DNA from: CAYHPY01 sp964358485
GTDB taxonomy: Bacteria > Elusimicrobiota > Elusimicrobia > UBA1565 > UBA9628
NCBI GenBank assembly: GCA_964358485.1
Contig: CAYHPY010000126.1
Coordinates: 1 to 9,912 of the forward strand
DNA: 9,912 nt
Direction: 5' to 3'
Of the stretch, positions 1-7,554 are shown piece by piece. Made by a program: the position numbers and the translations under genes. The notes below the pieces were generated by a model. That model did no database searches. It was not told the origin of the DNA and was given only the letters and a program-made list of their open reading frames with translations. Each line of letters begins with the position of its first letter. Position 1 is the first letter of the stretch.

Positions 1-1353
1 CCCCAAAACAAGAGGGACCCGACCCCCGCCCCGCTCCCTCCGCCGCCCCCGACCCCTGCGCCGGCACCCGTCCCCGCCCCCCCCCCGCCCCCTCCGGCGG
101 CGGTCCCCGCCGCCGTGCCGGCCCAGGCCCGGCCGCCCCGTCCCCTGTGGGGCTTGGAGATTCCATTGGATCCCAAGCGGGATTTCGAGTCCCTCCAGGT
201 CGGGGCCTTCAACCGTTTCGCCCACGCCGCGTCCACTTCCGCGATCGGCTCGCCCGGGAGCATGTACAATCCTCTCTTTCTGTACGGCCCCGCGGGCGTG
301 GGAAAATCCCACATGATCGCGGCGATCGGCGCCGGTCTCAAGAAGGCCCTCGCGGACGCCCGCGTGATCCTGACCTCGGGGACCCGCTTGGCCGGAGCCG
401 CCACCTTGGCCGCCGCCGACAACAAGCTTCCCGAACTGGAAGCCGAACTCAAGGCGGCCAAGGCCCTCCTTGTCGATGATCTTCATTTGCTGGCCGTCAA
501 CGATAAAAACCAGGCGTTCCTGGGCCAGATCTTCGCCCATTATTTCAAGAGCGGCCTCCAGGTGGTGTTCACCTCGCTTTATCCCGCGCGGTCGTTGGCC
601 TCGATGGAGGAGGCGCTCAAAATATCGCTCGCCAAGGGCTGGTCGGTGGATCTCAAGGCCCCCGCCGCGGAGCCGCGGCGGGACATGATGACCTCCGCTT
701 TCAGCCGCGCCGGGGTGGAGTTCACCCAGGACGAAGTTAGCGTGTTCATGGATAAAATCGCGGACAAGCAGGCCGATTGCAAGCGGTGGGCCAAGCGGCT
801 TTTGACCATCAAAGCGCTCCGGGAGGCCGTCGGGGAGCCCACGCCGATGGACAAGATCCTTTCCGAGATTTTCACCAGCGACGCCGGGCCGGAAGGCCAG
901 GAGCTTCCGACGGCGCCCGAGATCGACGCGGCCGCGAAATTCGCGCCCCCGCCGCCCGGGAAAACGGCCAAGAACCTGGCCATATTCCTCCCCAAGGCCC
1001 ACGAGGCCTTGATGACCTGGGTGGTGTCCCGCTTTCACGAGACCCGGCCTCCCTACGACAAGGAACTGTCCTACCGGCATGTCCTGCTCCAGACCTACGA
1101 CGCGGACCAGCCTTTCGGGATTCCGTTCCAGATCGGGGAAGCCGCCCGGCTTTGCGGGGCGGACGCCGTCCTCCTGGTGGGGCCGCCCCTGGCGGCGGCG
1201 CTCGCGGCCAAGGCCGGGGATTTCGCGCACGCCGTCGGACACATCGTGGAGAGCCAGGACGTCGCCTTCTCATGGATTCCCCCCGGGGGTTTGCTGTCCA
1301 AGGCCAATTTCTTCCGGGCCCATTTGGATTTTCAGGCGGGAAAAACGGAATGA
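1..1353 (+). CDS. DnaA/Hda-like AAA+ ATPase, 5'-partial, proline-rich linker, no DnaA domain IV
   Basis: The frame is open to the window edge and starts with about 40 codons of almost pure Pro/Ala, so I treat the gene as cut at its 5' end; a GTG at 115 is the first listed start but looks internal. Counting from that GTG: residues 16-36 match the DnaA entry motif (P-L-x-x-x-x-D-F-E-S-L-x-x-G-x-F-N-R-F-A), Walker A is GPAGVGKS (58-65), and Walker B is LLVDDLHLL with D121-D122. These are hallmarks of the DnaA/Hda family, which uses ATP to assemble or regulate DnaA-type complexes. The sensor I region reads V-F-T-S-L-Y-P. The box VII region reads A-L-K-I-S-L-A-K-G-W (167-176), so the usual arginine of S-R-F is replaced (S171 by my alignment). 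After a second Pro-rich stretch near 275-285, residues about 290-412 form a domain I do not recognise; the DnaA HTH signature is absent. The stop overlaps the next gene's start (ATGA). Family assignment is fairly sure; the biological role is unknown. Confidence 0.8.
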   Translation, partial: PQNKRDPTPAPLPPPPPTPAPAPVPAPPPPPPAAVPAAVPAQARPPRPLWGLEIPLDPKRDFESLQVGAFNRFAHAASTSAIGSPGSMYNPLFLYGPAGVGKSHMIAAIGAGLKKALADARVILTSGTRLAGAATLAAADNKLPELEAELKAAKALLVDDLHLLAVNDKNQAFLGQIFAHYFKSGLQVVFTSLYPARSLASMEEALKISLAKGWSVDLKAPAAEPRRDMMTSAFSRAGVEFTQDEVSVFMDKIADKQADCKRWAKRLLTIKALREAVGEPTPMDKILSEIFTSDAGPEGQELPTAPEIDAAAKFAPPPPGKTAKNLAIFLPKAHEALMTWVVSRFHETRPPYDKELSYRHVLLQTYDADQPFGIPFQIGEAARLCGADAVLLVGPPLAAALAAKAGDFAHAVGHIVESQDVAFSWIPPGGLLSKANFFRAHLDFQAGKTE

Positions 1354-3308
1354 TCGAGCTCCAGCCCGTCGAATTCGGAGCCTGCCTCGGCCTGACCGCG
1401 GCGGTGTTCGGCTTCGCCGCCTACTGGTACATGCGGTTCTGGCGCATTCTGCCGGTCGAGCGCCAGCTGGCCTCGGACCTGGCCAAAGCCGCCGACGTCA
1501 AAGACTTCGTCATGGAGGTCGTGGATTTCTCCCTGGAAGGAAGCTCCGGCTCCGCCGTCGCCGAGACGGGCCAGCGCGCCGTCGGGGCCCTTCATCGGCG
1601 CCTGCCCGGCCTGCGCCTCTGGTGGCTGGTCCAGCAGGAAAGCGGCGGCTACGCTGCGCTGGCGCACCGGGGCGGGGACGCGGCCTCTCCGGCGTTGGCG
1701 GCCTGCGACGATTCCCGGATTTTGCGCGAGGCGTTGTCCCGGGGGGAAGTCCGGCAGGCCAGGGCCGGAGACGACGACTCTCTGGCGGAGGCGGCCCGGC
1801 TCCAGGGCTTGGGGAGGGTGTTGGTGGTGCCCTGGGGCAAGCCCGGAGGGACCCAGGGCCTGCTCGTGGCGGCCGGTCCCCAATCAGCGGGGCCGGACCT
1901 GGACGCCATGGCTCCATATTGGGAAGTCCTGCGCCATTGCGCCGGCGCCGTGGCGGCCGGCGTCGACGAGCGGACCCGTCTTTCCAACGCCAGCGAATCC
2001 CTGAAGGGAGGGCTTTCCGCGGCCTTGGAGGATCTCAACCAGACCCACTCCCGCCTGATCCAGAAATCCCGGGAGATGCGCGCGCTCCAGGACGTGGCCA
2101 CGACCCTTTCCTCCAGCACGGCCCAGACCCAATCCGCCCTCAGCGCCATCGTGGCCATCGTGGCCAAGGCGGTGGACGCCGACATGGCCGCCTTCCTTTT
2201 GGCGGACGAATCCACCGGGGAGTTGGTCACCCAGTCCGGGGCCTACGGCATCGAAACGGAGGACCTCCTTTACCGGGTATCCTTGAACGACGCGACCTCC
2301 TCCTCGGTGCGGGTGTTCCGCAGCGGCGAGGCCTTTTTGAGCGGGGACGCCCAAAGCGACCCGTTGGTCAACCCCATGTATCCGCGCCTGCTGAAAATCC
2401 ATTCCCTGATCGTGGCGCCCCTGGGGCTGGAGGGCCGGTCCATTGGCGTGATCCGGGTCGGCAGCCGCCGCAAGGATTTGTTCCGGCGCGAGCATTTGGA
2501 CCTGGTCCGGGCCATCGCCGACGAGGCCGCCGTCCTCATCCAAACCGCCATGCTCAACCGGCGCCTTTCGGACACGGCCGACCAGCTCACCTCCCTCAAT
2601 CACATGAAGGACGATTTCGTCTCCACGGTCAGCCATGAGTTCAAGACCCCGCTGACCACCATCATGGGTTTTTTGACCGTGATGCTGGAGGGCGAGACCG
2701 GCAAGCTCTCCGAACAGCAGGCCAAATTCCTGAACATCGCCAAGGCGGCCGCCAAGCGCTTGGCCGGCCTGGTGGCCGACCTCCTGGACATTTCCCGGCT
2801 CGAAGGCGGGGTCAAGATGGATCTTCAGCCTCAGACTCTCGAGCCCCTGCTCCGGGCGAGCGTGGACAACCACCTTCCCGCCGCCGAGGAGGGGGGCAAG
2901 ACGGTCACCTGCGAGCTGGGCAAACTGCCGCCCATCGTGTGCGACGAGCGCTGGCTGACCCTGTGCGTGGACAACCTGCTCTCCAACGCCATCAAGTTCA
3001 CTCGTCCCTCGGGAAAGGTCCGGCTCACGGCCCTGGATAAGGGCGAGTTCGTGATGGTGACGGTGGCCGACGACGGGATCGGCATTCCCGTGGAGGACCG
3101 GGAGCGGATCTTCGAGAAGTTCTACCGCGCCCGCAACCGGACGGAGGTGGCCGCCCCCGGGACCGGCTTGGGCCTGGCCATCGCCCGGGAGATCATCACC
3201 AAGCACGGGGGCAAGATCTGGTTCGAGTGCGACCCCGGGCAGACCCGCTTCATCTTCATCGTCCCGGCGGCCGGGCGGGCCGACCGAATCATGAGCCCCG
3301 GGAAGTAG
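1350..3308 (+). CDS. Membrane-anchored GAF-domain sensor histidine kinase
   Basis: A 652-residue sensor kinase that should autophosphorylate on histidine and pass phosphate to a response regulator, which is not in this window. One hydrophobic segment (about residues 9-29) anchors it in the membrane. Residues about 50-195 look like a degenerate GAF-type sensor, followed by a likely coiled coil (about 196-245) and a clear GAF domain (about 245-400). The dimerisation and phosphoacceptor motif is S-H-E-F-K-T-P-L-T-T with H429. The ATPase core shows the N box N-L-L-S-N-A-I-K-F (542-550), G1 D-D-G-I-G-I (574-579) and G2 G-T-G-L-G-L (604-609), so it looks catalytically intact. There is no HAMP domain and no large periplasmic loop, so the signal is probably cytoplasmic. 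The ATG at 1350 is chosen because it overlaps the preceding stop and begins just before the membrane segment; the frame stays open far upstream but reads there as low-complexity shadow sequence. The 4-base overlap implies co-translation with the DnaA-like ATPase. Confidence 0.93.
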   Translation: MIELQPVEFGACLGLTAAVFGFAAYWYMRFWRILPVERQLASDLAKAADVKDFVMEVVDFSLEGSSGSAVAETGQRAVGALHRRLPGLRLWWLVQQESGGYAALAHRGGDAASPALAACDDSRILREALSRGEVRQARAGDDDSLAEAARLQGLGRVLVVPWGKPGGTQGLLVAAGPQSAGPDLDAMAPYWEVLRHCAGAVAAGVDERTRLSNASESLKGGLSAALEDLNQTHSRLIQKSREMRALQDVATTLSSSTAQTQSALSAIVAIVAKAVDADMAAFLLADESTGELVTQSGAYGIETEDLLYRVSLNDATSSSVRVFRSGEAFLSGDAQSDPLVNPMYPRLLKIHSLIVAPLGLEGRSIGVIRVGSRRKDLFRREHLDLVRAIADEAAVLIQTAMLNRRLSDTADQLTSLNHMKDDFVSTVSHEFKTPLTTIMGFLTVMLEGETGKLSEQQAKFLNIAKAAAKRLAGLVADLLDISRLEGGVKMDLQPQTLEPLLRASVDNHLPAAEEGGKTVTCELGKLPPIVCDERWLTLCVDNLLSNAIKFTRPSGKVRLTALDKGEFVMVTVADDGIGIPVEDRERIFEKFYRARNRTEVAAPGTGLGLAIAREIITKHGGKIWFECDPGQTRFIFIVPAAGRADRIMSPGK

Positions 3309-3348
3309 GGCCCCGCTTCGTCTCGGGCGGGAACAAAACAACGGCCCC

Positions 3349-4980
3349 TTGAAAATCCTCCGGGCGGATCTTCCCTCGGCCTTCTGGGCGGCGGCGGTGT
3401 TTTTCGCCGCCGTTTGGATTCTTGATCCCATTCGGGATTTTCCCCTGCAGGATGACTGGGCTTACTTTCTTTCCGTCAAGCACCTGGTCGACGACGCTTC
3501 GTTGAGGGTCTTGGATTACACGAGCGCCAGTTTGATTTTTCAGAGTCTTTGGGGCGCCATGTTTTCGATGGTTCTGGGGCTGAGCCATTCGACTTTGCGG
3601 CTATCAACCCTTTTCCTGGCTTTTCTCGCTATGTTCCTGATGGGGGAATTTTTTCCGGATGAGCCCCGAAAAATCCATCCCATCCTGAGCCCGCCCTTCC
3701 TTTTGACGGCCAACCCGCTTTTTTTCCTTCTTTCCTTCACTTTTCTGACGGACGTTCCTCATCTGGCCTTGACGCTCGCCGCGTTGGCCCTGGGCCGCCG
3801 GGCCGAAAAGACGGATCGCCCCGTTTGGTGGGCCGCCTGTTCGGCCGCGGCCAGCCTGGCTTACCTGGTTCGGCAGATCGGCGTCCTCATCCCGGTGGGG
3901 CTGGCGCTTCATCTCCTGCTCCGGGGGAAATTAACCCCAAAGCGCGGGGTCCTGCTCCTCGCGCTTCCGGCGGCGACGCTGGCCGTTCACCAATATTGGT
4001 TCCACTTCATCCACGGCAGCACTTTGACTTTCGAAATCTACCGCCAAGCCACTTCGGCCGGGCTGGCGGAGCCTCTGAAATTGGCCTGGAACCTTTATTT
4101 TAGGAGCGGCGCCGGGGTTCTCTATTGCGCCCTGTTTTCCGTGCCGCAACTGCTCGCCCTCAACGCGGATGGATTCAGGGCGCCGTCCCGAGGGGCCGCT
4201 TTGGGCGCGGCGGGTTTGCTGGCGCCCCTTCTGCTCGGTTCGGAGCCGCTATTCAACATGGGCATCATTTATCCGGGAGGCTTGGGATCTCCGGACATTT
4301 CCGCCATGAGCGCCAAGGCGGGCGGCGTGCTTGCGGCGGCCTGGTTTCGTCCCGCCCTGGTCGCCGCGGCGGCGGCGGCGATTTTCGGCTGGTTGGGGCG
4401 CTGGCCCGAGCTCAAGGCCGCGTGGAAGGACGAAGGCGTCGCGGTCATGCGCCTTCCCTGCCTCCTGCAATTTGCCGCGATGCTTCCGGGAGCCATTTAC
4501 ACCGACCGCTACATGCTCCCCATTGTCCCTTTGGCCGTCGTGTGGGGATGTCAGGCTTTGCGCCATTCTCGCGCGGGGGGGAGCGCCTCGTCCTTGGCCG
4601 CCTTGCTGGCGGGGGCGGCAATGTTTGCCTGGTCTCTGGCCGGGACTTGGGACTACCTGAACTGGAACGACGCCAAGTGGGCCGCCGGGAGGGCCGCGGT
4701 CCGATTGGGAATTCCCGCCGAACGGATCTTCAACGGTTTGGATTGGTGCGGTTTTCACGTTTACGAGGCCAACATGCGCCGGCTAAAGGCGGCCAAGCCC
4801 CTGGAGCGGATCGGGTATTGGGAATGGCTGACCAGCCAGCGTTTCGACTACGCCGTCTCGTTTTCGGATTCCAGGACGGCGGGCCCCGAGGTGCTGGGCG
4901 TTTCCTACTGGACCCCCCTTAGTCGGGCGCCCGGAAGGATCTCCGTCAAGCGCCTGGCTCCGGGCGCCGTCCTTCCTTAG
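3349..4980 (+). CDS. Polytopic membrane protein, probable GT-C-type glycosyltransferase
   Basis: A 543-residue protein made largely of hydrophobic segments with short charged loops, ending in a soluble C-terminal part after about residue 440. TM1 spans about 10-25 and is followed by the acidic loop motif D-F-P-L-Q-D-D-W-A-Y (D35, D36). After later segments comes F-L-T-D-V-P-H (D135). Acidic residues at these two places are typical of GT-C enzymes (ArnT, PMT/GT39-like), which move sugars from polyprenyl-phosphate carriers to acceptors on the outer face of the inner membrane; this is a family-level inference, and donor and acceptor are unknown. TTG at 3349 is chosen because it is the first canonical start after an in-frame stop at 3292, gives a normal M-K-I-L-R n-region, and keeps the D-D-W motif; the next ATG (3559) would lose it. 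No good Shine-Dalgarno was seen. It lies 40 bases after the kinase gene, so it may be co-transcribed. Codons are richer in T (many Phe) than in neighbours, as expected for a membrane protein. Confidence 0.7.
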   Translation: MKILRADLPSAFWAAAVFFAAVWILDPIRDFPLQDDWAYFLSVKHLVDDASLRVLDYTSASLIFQSLWGAMFSMVLGLSHSTLRLSTLFLAFLAMFLMGEFFPDEPRKIHPILSPPFLLTANPLFFLLSFTFLTDVPHLALTLAALALGRRAEKTDRPVWWAACSAAASLAYLVRQIGVLIPVGLALHLLLRGKLTPKRGVLLLALPAATLAVHQYWFHFIHGSTLTFEIYRQATSAGLAEPLKLAWNLYFRSGAGVLYCALFSVPQLLALNADGFRAPSRGAALGAAGLLAPLLLGSEPLFNMGIIYPGGLGSPDISAMSAKAGGVLAAAWFRPALVAAAAAAIFGWLGRWPELKAAWKDEGVAVMRLPCLLQFAAMLPGAIYTDRYMLPIVPLAVVWGCQALRHSRAGGSASSLAALLAGAAMFAWSLAGTWDYLNWNDAKWAAGRAAVRLGIPAERIFNGLDWCGFHVYEANMRRLKAAKPLERIGYWEWLTSQRFDYAVSFSDSRTAGPEVLGVSYWTPLSRAPGRISVKRLAPGAVLP

Positions 4981-5058
4981 TGACCGCATCCAATCCTCCG
5001 CCCCCCCCTACCGACGATCTTTCGGAACAAAACCACGCCCTCGCTCGTATATAAGGGT
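4981..5058. other. Intergenic spacer before comM with C8 run and AT-rich box
   Basis: This 78-base gap separates the membrane protein from comM. It contains a run of eight C (5001-5008) and, right against the comM ATG, an AT-rich box TATATAAGGG (5048-5057). AAGGG would be only one base from the ATG, too close to act as a normal Shine-Dalgarno. TATATA sits 5 bases before the ATG and could be a -10 element for a leaderless transcript, but I find no convincing -35 at 16-18 bases upstream. No terminator-like hairpin with a T run was seen here. Confidence 0.4.
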
Positions 5059-6645
5059 ATGGACGCCCCGACCCTGGATCATCGCCCGCCCAATCCCGCC
5101 CAGATCGCCACCATGGCTTTGCGGGGCTTGGTGGGCTTTCCGGTCCTGGTCGAATTGGACCTGGCCAACGGCCTTCCGGCGTTCAATATGGTGGGCCTGC
5201 CCGACGGGGCGGTCAAGGAATCCCGGGAGCGGGTTTTCGCCGCCCTGCGCAATTCGGGCTTCGCCTTTCCTCAGCGCAAGGTGACGGTGAACCTGGCTCC
5301 GGCTCAGGAGCGCAAGGAGGGAACCCATTTCGACCTCCCCATCGCGGTGGCGTTTCTGGCCGCGACGGGGCAGACCCCTCCCGGGGACTGGGCCCGGCGG
5401 ACCGCCTTCATCGGCGAGCTGGCCTTGGACGGAAGCCTGCGCCCGGTCCGGGGGATGCTGGCCATGGCGGCCCGGGCGCGGGCGCAGGGGTGGGGGCGGC
5501 TGATCGTGCCGGCGGCCAACGCCGCCGAGGCCCGGGCCTCTGGTTGCGCCACGGAGGCGGCCGCAAGCCTCCGTGAGGTTCTTTTAATTCTTGCCCGGCC
5601 CCCGGCCGGGCAAGAATCCCCAATTTTTTCCATTGCCCTAAATTCCGTTCCTTCACCCGTTGCCGTTGGTTCCGTTCTGGACCTTTCCGACGTCAAAGGC
5701 CAAGCCCTCGCCAAGCGCGCCTTGGAAGTGGCCGTCGCCGGGGGCCACAACATCCTTATGGTCGGCCCGCCCGGCGCCGGAAAATCCATGCTGGCCCGGC
5801 GCCTGCCGTCCCTGCTTCCGAGCCTCTCCCGTGAAGCCTCCCTGGAGGTGACCCAAGTTCACGCTCTCCTGGGGGGGGCCGGGGGAACCCTCATGAAGGA
5901 AGCTCCCTTCCGGGCGCCTCACCATTCGGCGACCTCGGTCTCCTTGGTGGGGGGAGGCCCCGCTTCCCGCCCGGGTGAGGTTTCCTTGGCCCATGGGGGG
6001 ATCTTATTCCTGGACGAGCTCGGCCTTTTCGCCCGGCACGCGCTCGAAGCTCTCCGTCAGCCGATGGAGGACCGGTTGGTCCGGATCGCCAGGGCCCGAA
6101 CCAGCGTGGAATATCCCGCCTGTTTTCTCCTGGCCGCCGCCACCAATCCCTGCCCGTGCGGCTGGCGCGGTCACTCCCGCCGCTGGTGCCGGTGCACGCC
6201 GCCCGAGGTGAGGAAATATCTTTCCCGCCTGTCGGGGCCGCTTTTGGACCGGATCGACATCCAGGTGGAGTTGGAGCCCCTGGAATTCTCGGTCTGGTCG
6301 AAATTGGAGGGGGGGCGGCCGTCTTCCGCGGAGGTCCGCGGGCGCGTGGAGCGCGCACGCCGCAGGCAGCGGGCCCGGCAAAAAAACGGAGCGTTCGCCC
6401 TCAACGCCCTCCTGGGGGCCCGCGAATTGGCGGTTTGTTGCTCCTTGGACGCCGAAGCTTTAAAGGTGTTGGGCGCGGCGGCCGAGCGGTTCTCATTATC
6501 GGCGCGGAGCCTGGACCGGGTCCTGCGCGTGGCCCGGACCATCGCGGACCTGGAGGAGTCCCCCGGGGTTGATTCCGGACATCTGGCCGAGGCTCTCCTC
6601 TTTCGGTGCGTGGACCGCCTGCTCGGGACCTTGGAGGGATCGTGA
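5059..6645 (+). CDS. comM: ComM/YifB-type Mg-chelatase-like AAA+ ATPase (branch-migration helicase)
   Basis: A 528-residue, apparently complete member of the YifB/ComM family (about 500 residues elsewhere). In Vibrio the family member is a hexameric helicase that extends branch migration when transforming DNA is integrated. The N-terminal ChlI-like domain (about 12-172) shows A-N-G-L-P-A-F-N-M-V-G-L-P and V-K-E-S-R-E-R-V. A linker of about 30 residues leads to the AAA+ core: D-L-S-D-V-K-G-Q, Walker A GPPGAGKS (236-243), Walker B I-L-F-L-D-E-L with D319-E320, the cysteine cluster C-P-C and C-R-C (C365, C367, C377, C379), and S-G-P-L-L-D-R-I-D-I. The C-terminal Mg-chelatase domain (about 430-520) includes S-L-D-R-V-L-R-V-A-R-T-I-A-D-L. 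The start at 5059 fits the family, whose N-terminus aligns near residue 12; ATG 5113 would give a slightly short N-terminus. The linker (177-207) is encoded by a perfect palindrome followed by GTTCC-rich sequence, listed separately. Its usual partner pathway member dprA lies 1.8 kb downstream. Confidence 0.95.
   Translation: MDAPTLDHRPPNPAQIATMALRGLVGFPVLVELDLANGLPAFNMVGLPDGAVKESRERVFAALRNSGFAFPQRKVTVNLAPAQERKEGTHFDLPIAVAFLAATGQTPPGDWARRTAFIGELALDGSLRPVRGMLAMAARARAQGWGRLIVPAANAAEARASGCATEAAASLREVLLILARPPAGQESPIFSIALNSVPSPVAVGSVLDLSDVKGQALAKRALEVAVAGGHNILMVGPPGAGKSMLARRLPSLLPSLSREASLEVTQVHALLGGAGGTLMKEAPFRAPHHSATSVSLVGGGPASRPGEVSLAHGGILFLDELGLFARHALEALRQPMEDRLVRIARARTSVEYPACFLLAAATNPCPCGWRGHSRRWCRCTPPEVRKYLSRLSGPLLDRIDIQVELEPLEFSVWSKLEGGRPSSAEVRGRVERARRRQRARQKNGAFALNALLGARELAVCCSLDAEALKVLGAAAERFSLSARSLDRVLRVARTIADLEESPGVDSGHLAEALLFRCVDRLLGTLEGS
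5587..5617 (+). repeat. Perfect 14-bp inverted repeat inside comM linker
   Basis: The left arm ATTCTTGCCCGGCC (5587-5600) and the right arm GGCCGGGCAAGAAT (5604-5617) are exact reverse complements around a three-base CCC loop. The repeat starts on a codon boundary and encodes residues 177-187, between the N-terminal domain and the AAA+ core of ComM. A T6 run (5624-5629) follows after six bases, so the unit resembles an intrinsic terminator with a displaced T tract. Being in the middle of an intact gene, it is more likely a repeat element or an RNA hairpin than a working terminator. Confidence 0.9.
5642..5678 (+). repeat. GTTCC-type repeat in comM linker, related to the topA repeats
   Basis: This stretch contains TTCCGTTCC, then CCGTTGCC, then GGTTCCGTTC. 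The same three blocks occur in the same order in the topA tandem repeats around 9471-9502, differing in a few bases between the first two blocks and by one extra GTT codon before the third. It encodes S-V-P-S-P-V-A-V-G-S-V (196-206), close to the S-V-P-D-A-V-A-G-S-V read in topA. The reading frame relative to the repeat is the same in both genes. Confidence 0.7.
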
Positions 6646-6646
6646 A

Positions 6647-6674
6647 TTGCGCCCGGGGGAATAATTGCTAGAAT
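6647..6674 (+). promoter_or_regulatory. Candidate extended -10 promoter at the start of the LysM gene
   Basis: TTGCGC (6647-6652), a 16-base spacer, and TAGAAT (6669-6674) preceded by TG (6666-6667, extended -10) form a plausible sigma-70-type promoter. The -10 overlaps the first ATG (6673), and the next in-frame ATG (6682) is 7 bases downstream, where transcription would begin. If used, the transcript would be leaderless and start at the second ATG. The -35 matches consensus at only 3 of 6 bases, so this is tentative. Confidence 0.4.
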
Positions 6675-7554
6675 GAAAATCATGATCCTGGCGTCGGTGG
6701 CGGCGTTTTTCCTTGCGGTCGGCTCGGCCTCGGCGGTCCACCCGGTAGGGGAGCCGTCCCGGCCGCCCTCCGCCTTGGCGTCGGCGGCCGGGGCGGCGGC
6801 GCCCCGGACCCACACGGTGGTCGTCGGCGAGCACCTTTGGGCCCTGGCGGGCCGTTATTATTCCAACCATTTCCTCTGGCGCCGTCTGGAGGAAGCCAAC
6901 CGGGCGATCATCAAGGATCCCCATTGGATTTACCCCGGGCAGGTCCTGATCATCCCGGACGAGGACCAGTTGCCTCCGGAGCCCGAACCGGAGGCCTCAT
7001 CCTTCCTGCCCCCGGCGCCCGCTCCCGTCGAAACGGCGGCGCCGGTGCCCGCGACGGCGCCCGAGCCCCCGCCCGCGCCTCCGCCGCCTCCGGCCCCGAA
7101 ACCCCGCCCGCGGCCCCATTCCGTGAAATTCGCCGAGGAGATGCCCGAGTCCCTCGATGAGACCACGCTTTCCTCGGAGATTCCCGGAGGCATGACCAGT
7201 TCTCCGGGCGATCAGCCCCGGGTCGCCTACCCCAAGGGCTGGCAGCCCCAAGGGGAGGTGCTCGACACCGATGGGATGGACACCTTCGCGATTGCCGGCC
7301 AGGTTTTCGAGGCGCAGTTGTCGCCGAGCCTGCCCGTGTCGCAGGGAGATCGTTTTGTGATCCTGCGCCGGTCCGCCCGTCCGGAAAGAGTTGCCGACAC
7401 GGGGCGCGTGTACCTGCAAAGAGTCGGCGAGGCCTCGGCCCGGGAGGCCCTCGGCAAGGGCAAGCGCCGCTTCATCGTCCTGCGGGCGGCCGGGGTGGTG
7501 CAGAGCTCGGACCTGCTCCAAAGGGCGGGGGAGCCCGGGGGGGATAACCGGTGA
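6673..7554 (+). CDS. Exported LysM-domain protein with proline-rich linker
   Basis: A 293-residue protein likely to bind peptidoglycan in the cell envelope. Residues 1-21 form a signal peptide (M-K-I-M, hydrophobic core, S-A-S-A cleavage site before V22), with no lipobox cysteine. A single LysM domain follows (47-95: H-T-V-V-V-G-E-H-L-W-A-L-A through Y-P-G-Q-V-L-I-I-P). A Pro/Ala/Glu-rich linker (about 98-152) probably spans the periplasm or wall. The C-terminal part (about 185-285) has the pattern G-E-V-L-D, S-Q-G-D-R-F-V-I-L-R and D-T-G-R-V seen in the C-terminal halves of many Gram-negative LysM proteins of unknown function. Start: ATG 6673 gives the better basic n-region; ATG 6682 is possible if the transcript is leaderless. 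The gene is the first of a tight five-gene run, and its stop overlaps the TPR gene's start (GTGA). Confidence 0.87.
   Translation: MKIMILASVAAFFLAVGSASAVHPVGEPSRPPSALASAAGAAAPRTHTVVVGEHLWALAGRYYSNHFLWRRLEEANRAIIKDPHWIYPGQVLIIPDEDQLPPEPEPEASSFLPPAPAPVETAAPVPATAPEPPPAPPPPPAPKPRPRPHSVKFAEEMPESLDETTLSSEIPGGMTSSPGDQPRVAYPKGWQPQGEVLDTDGMDTFAIAGQVFEAQLSPSLPVSQGDRFVILRRSARPERVADTGRVYLQRVGEASAREALGKGKRRFIVLRAAGVVQSSDLLQRAGEPGGDNR

Noticed and set aside
115..117. GTG as true start of the DnaA-like gene
   Set aside because: The frame continues upstream to the window edge as the same Pro/Ala linker with no stop, so the start most likely lies outside the window.
777..1349. Upstream extension of the kinase frame
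   Set aside because: The frame is open but reads as Arg/Gly/Pro-rich shadow of the ATPase gene; the ATG at 1350 starts just before the membrane segment and overlaps the stop.
1079..2638. Second long + strand frame (519 codons) over the ATPase/kinase junction
   Set aside because: Its translation is Arg/Gly/Pro-rich low complexity, while the other frames carry clear AAA+ and kinase domains.
3309..3348. Terminator between the kinase and the membrane protein gene
   Set aside because: Only a weak CCCG/CGGG pairing and no T run; read-through is more likely.
1884..3431. Long open frame on the - strand (515 codons) opposite the sensor kinase
   Set aside because: The + strand here encodes an intact histidine kinase with all motifs. 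The antisense frame is a GC-rich shadow with no recognisable domain.
5587..5629. Working intrinsic terminator in comM
   Set aside because: The T run begins six bases after the stem, and the hairpin is inside an intact gene; termination there would destroy comM expression. Kept only as a possibility.
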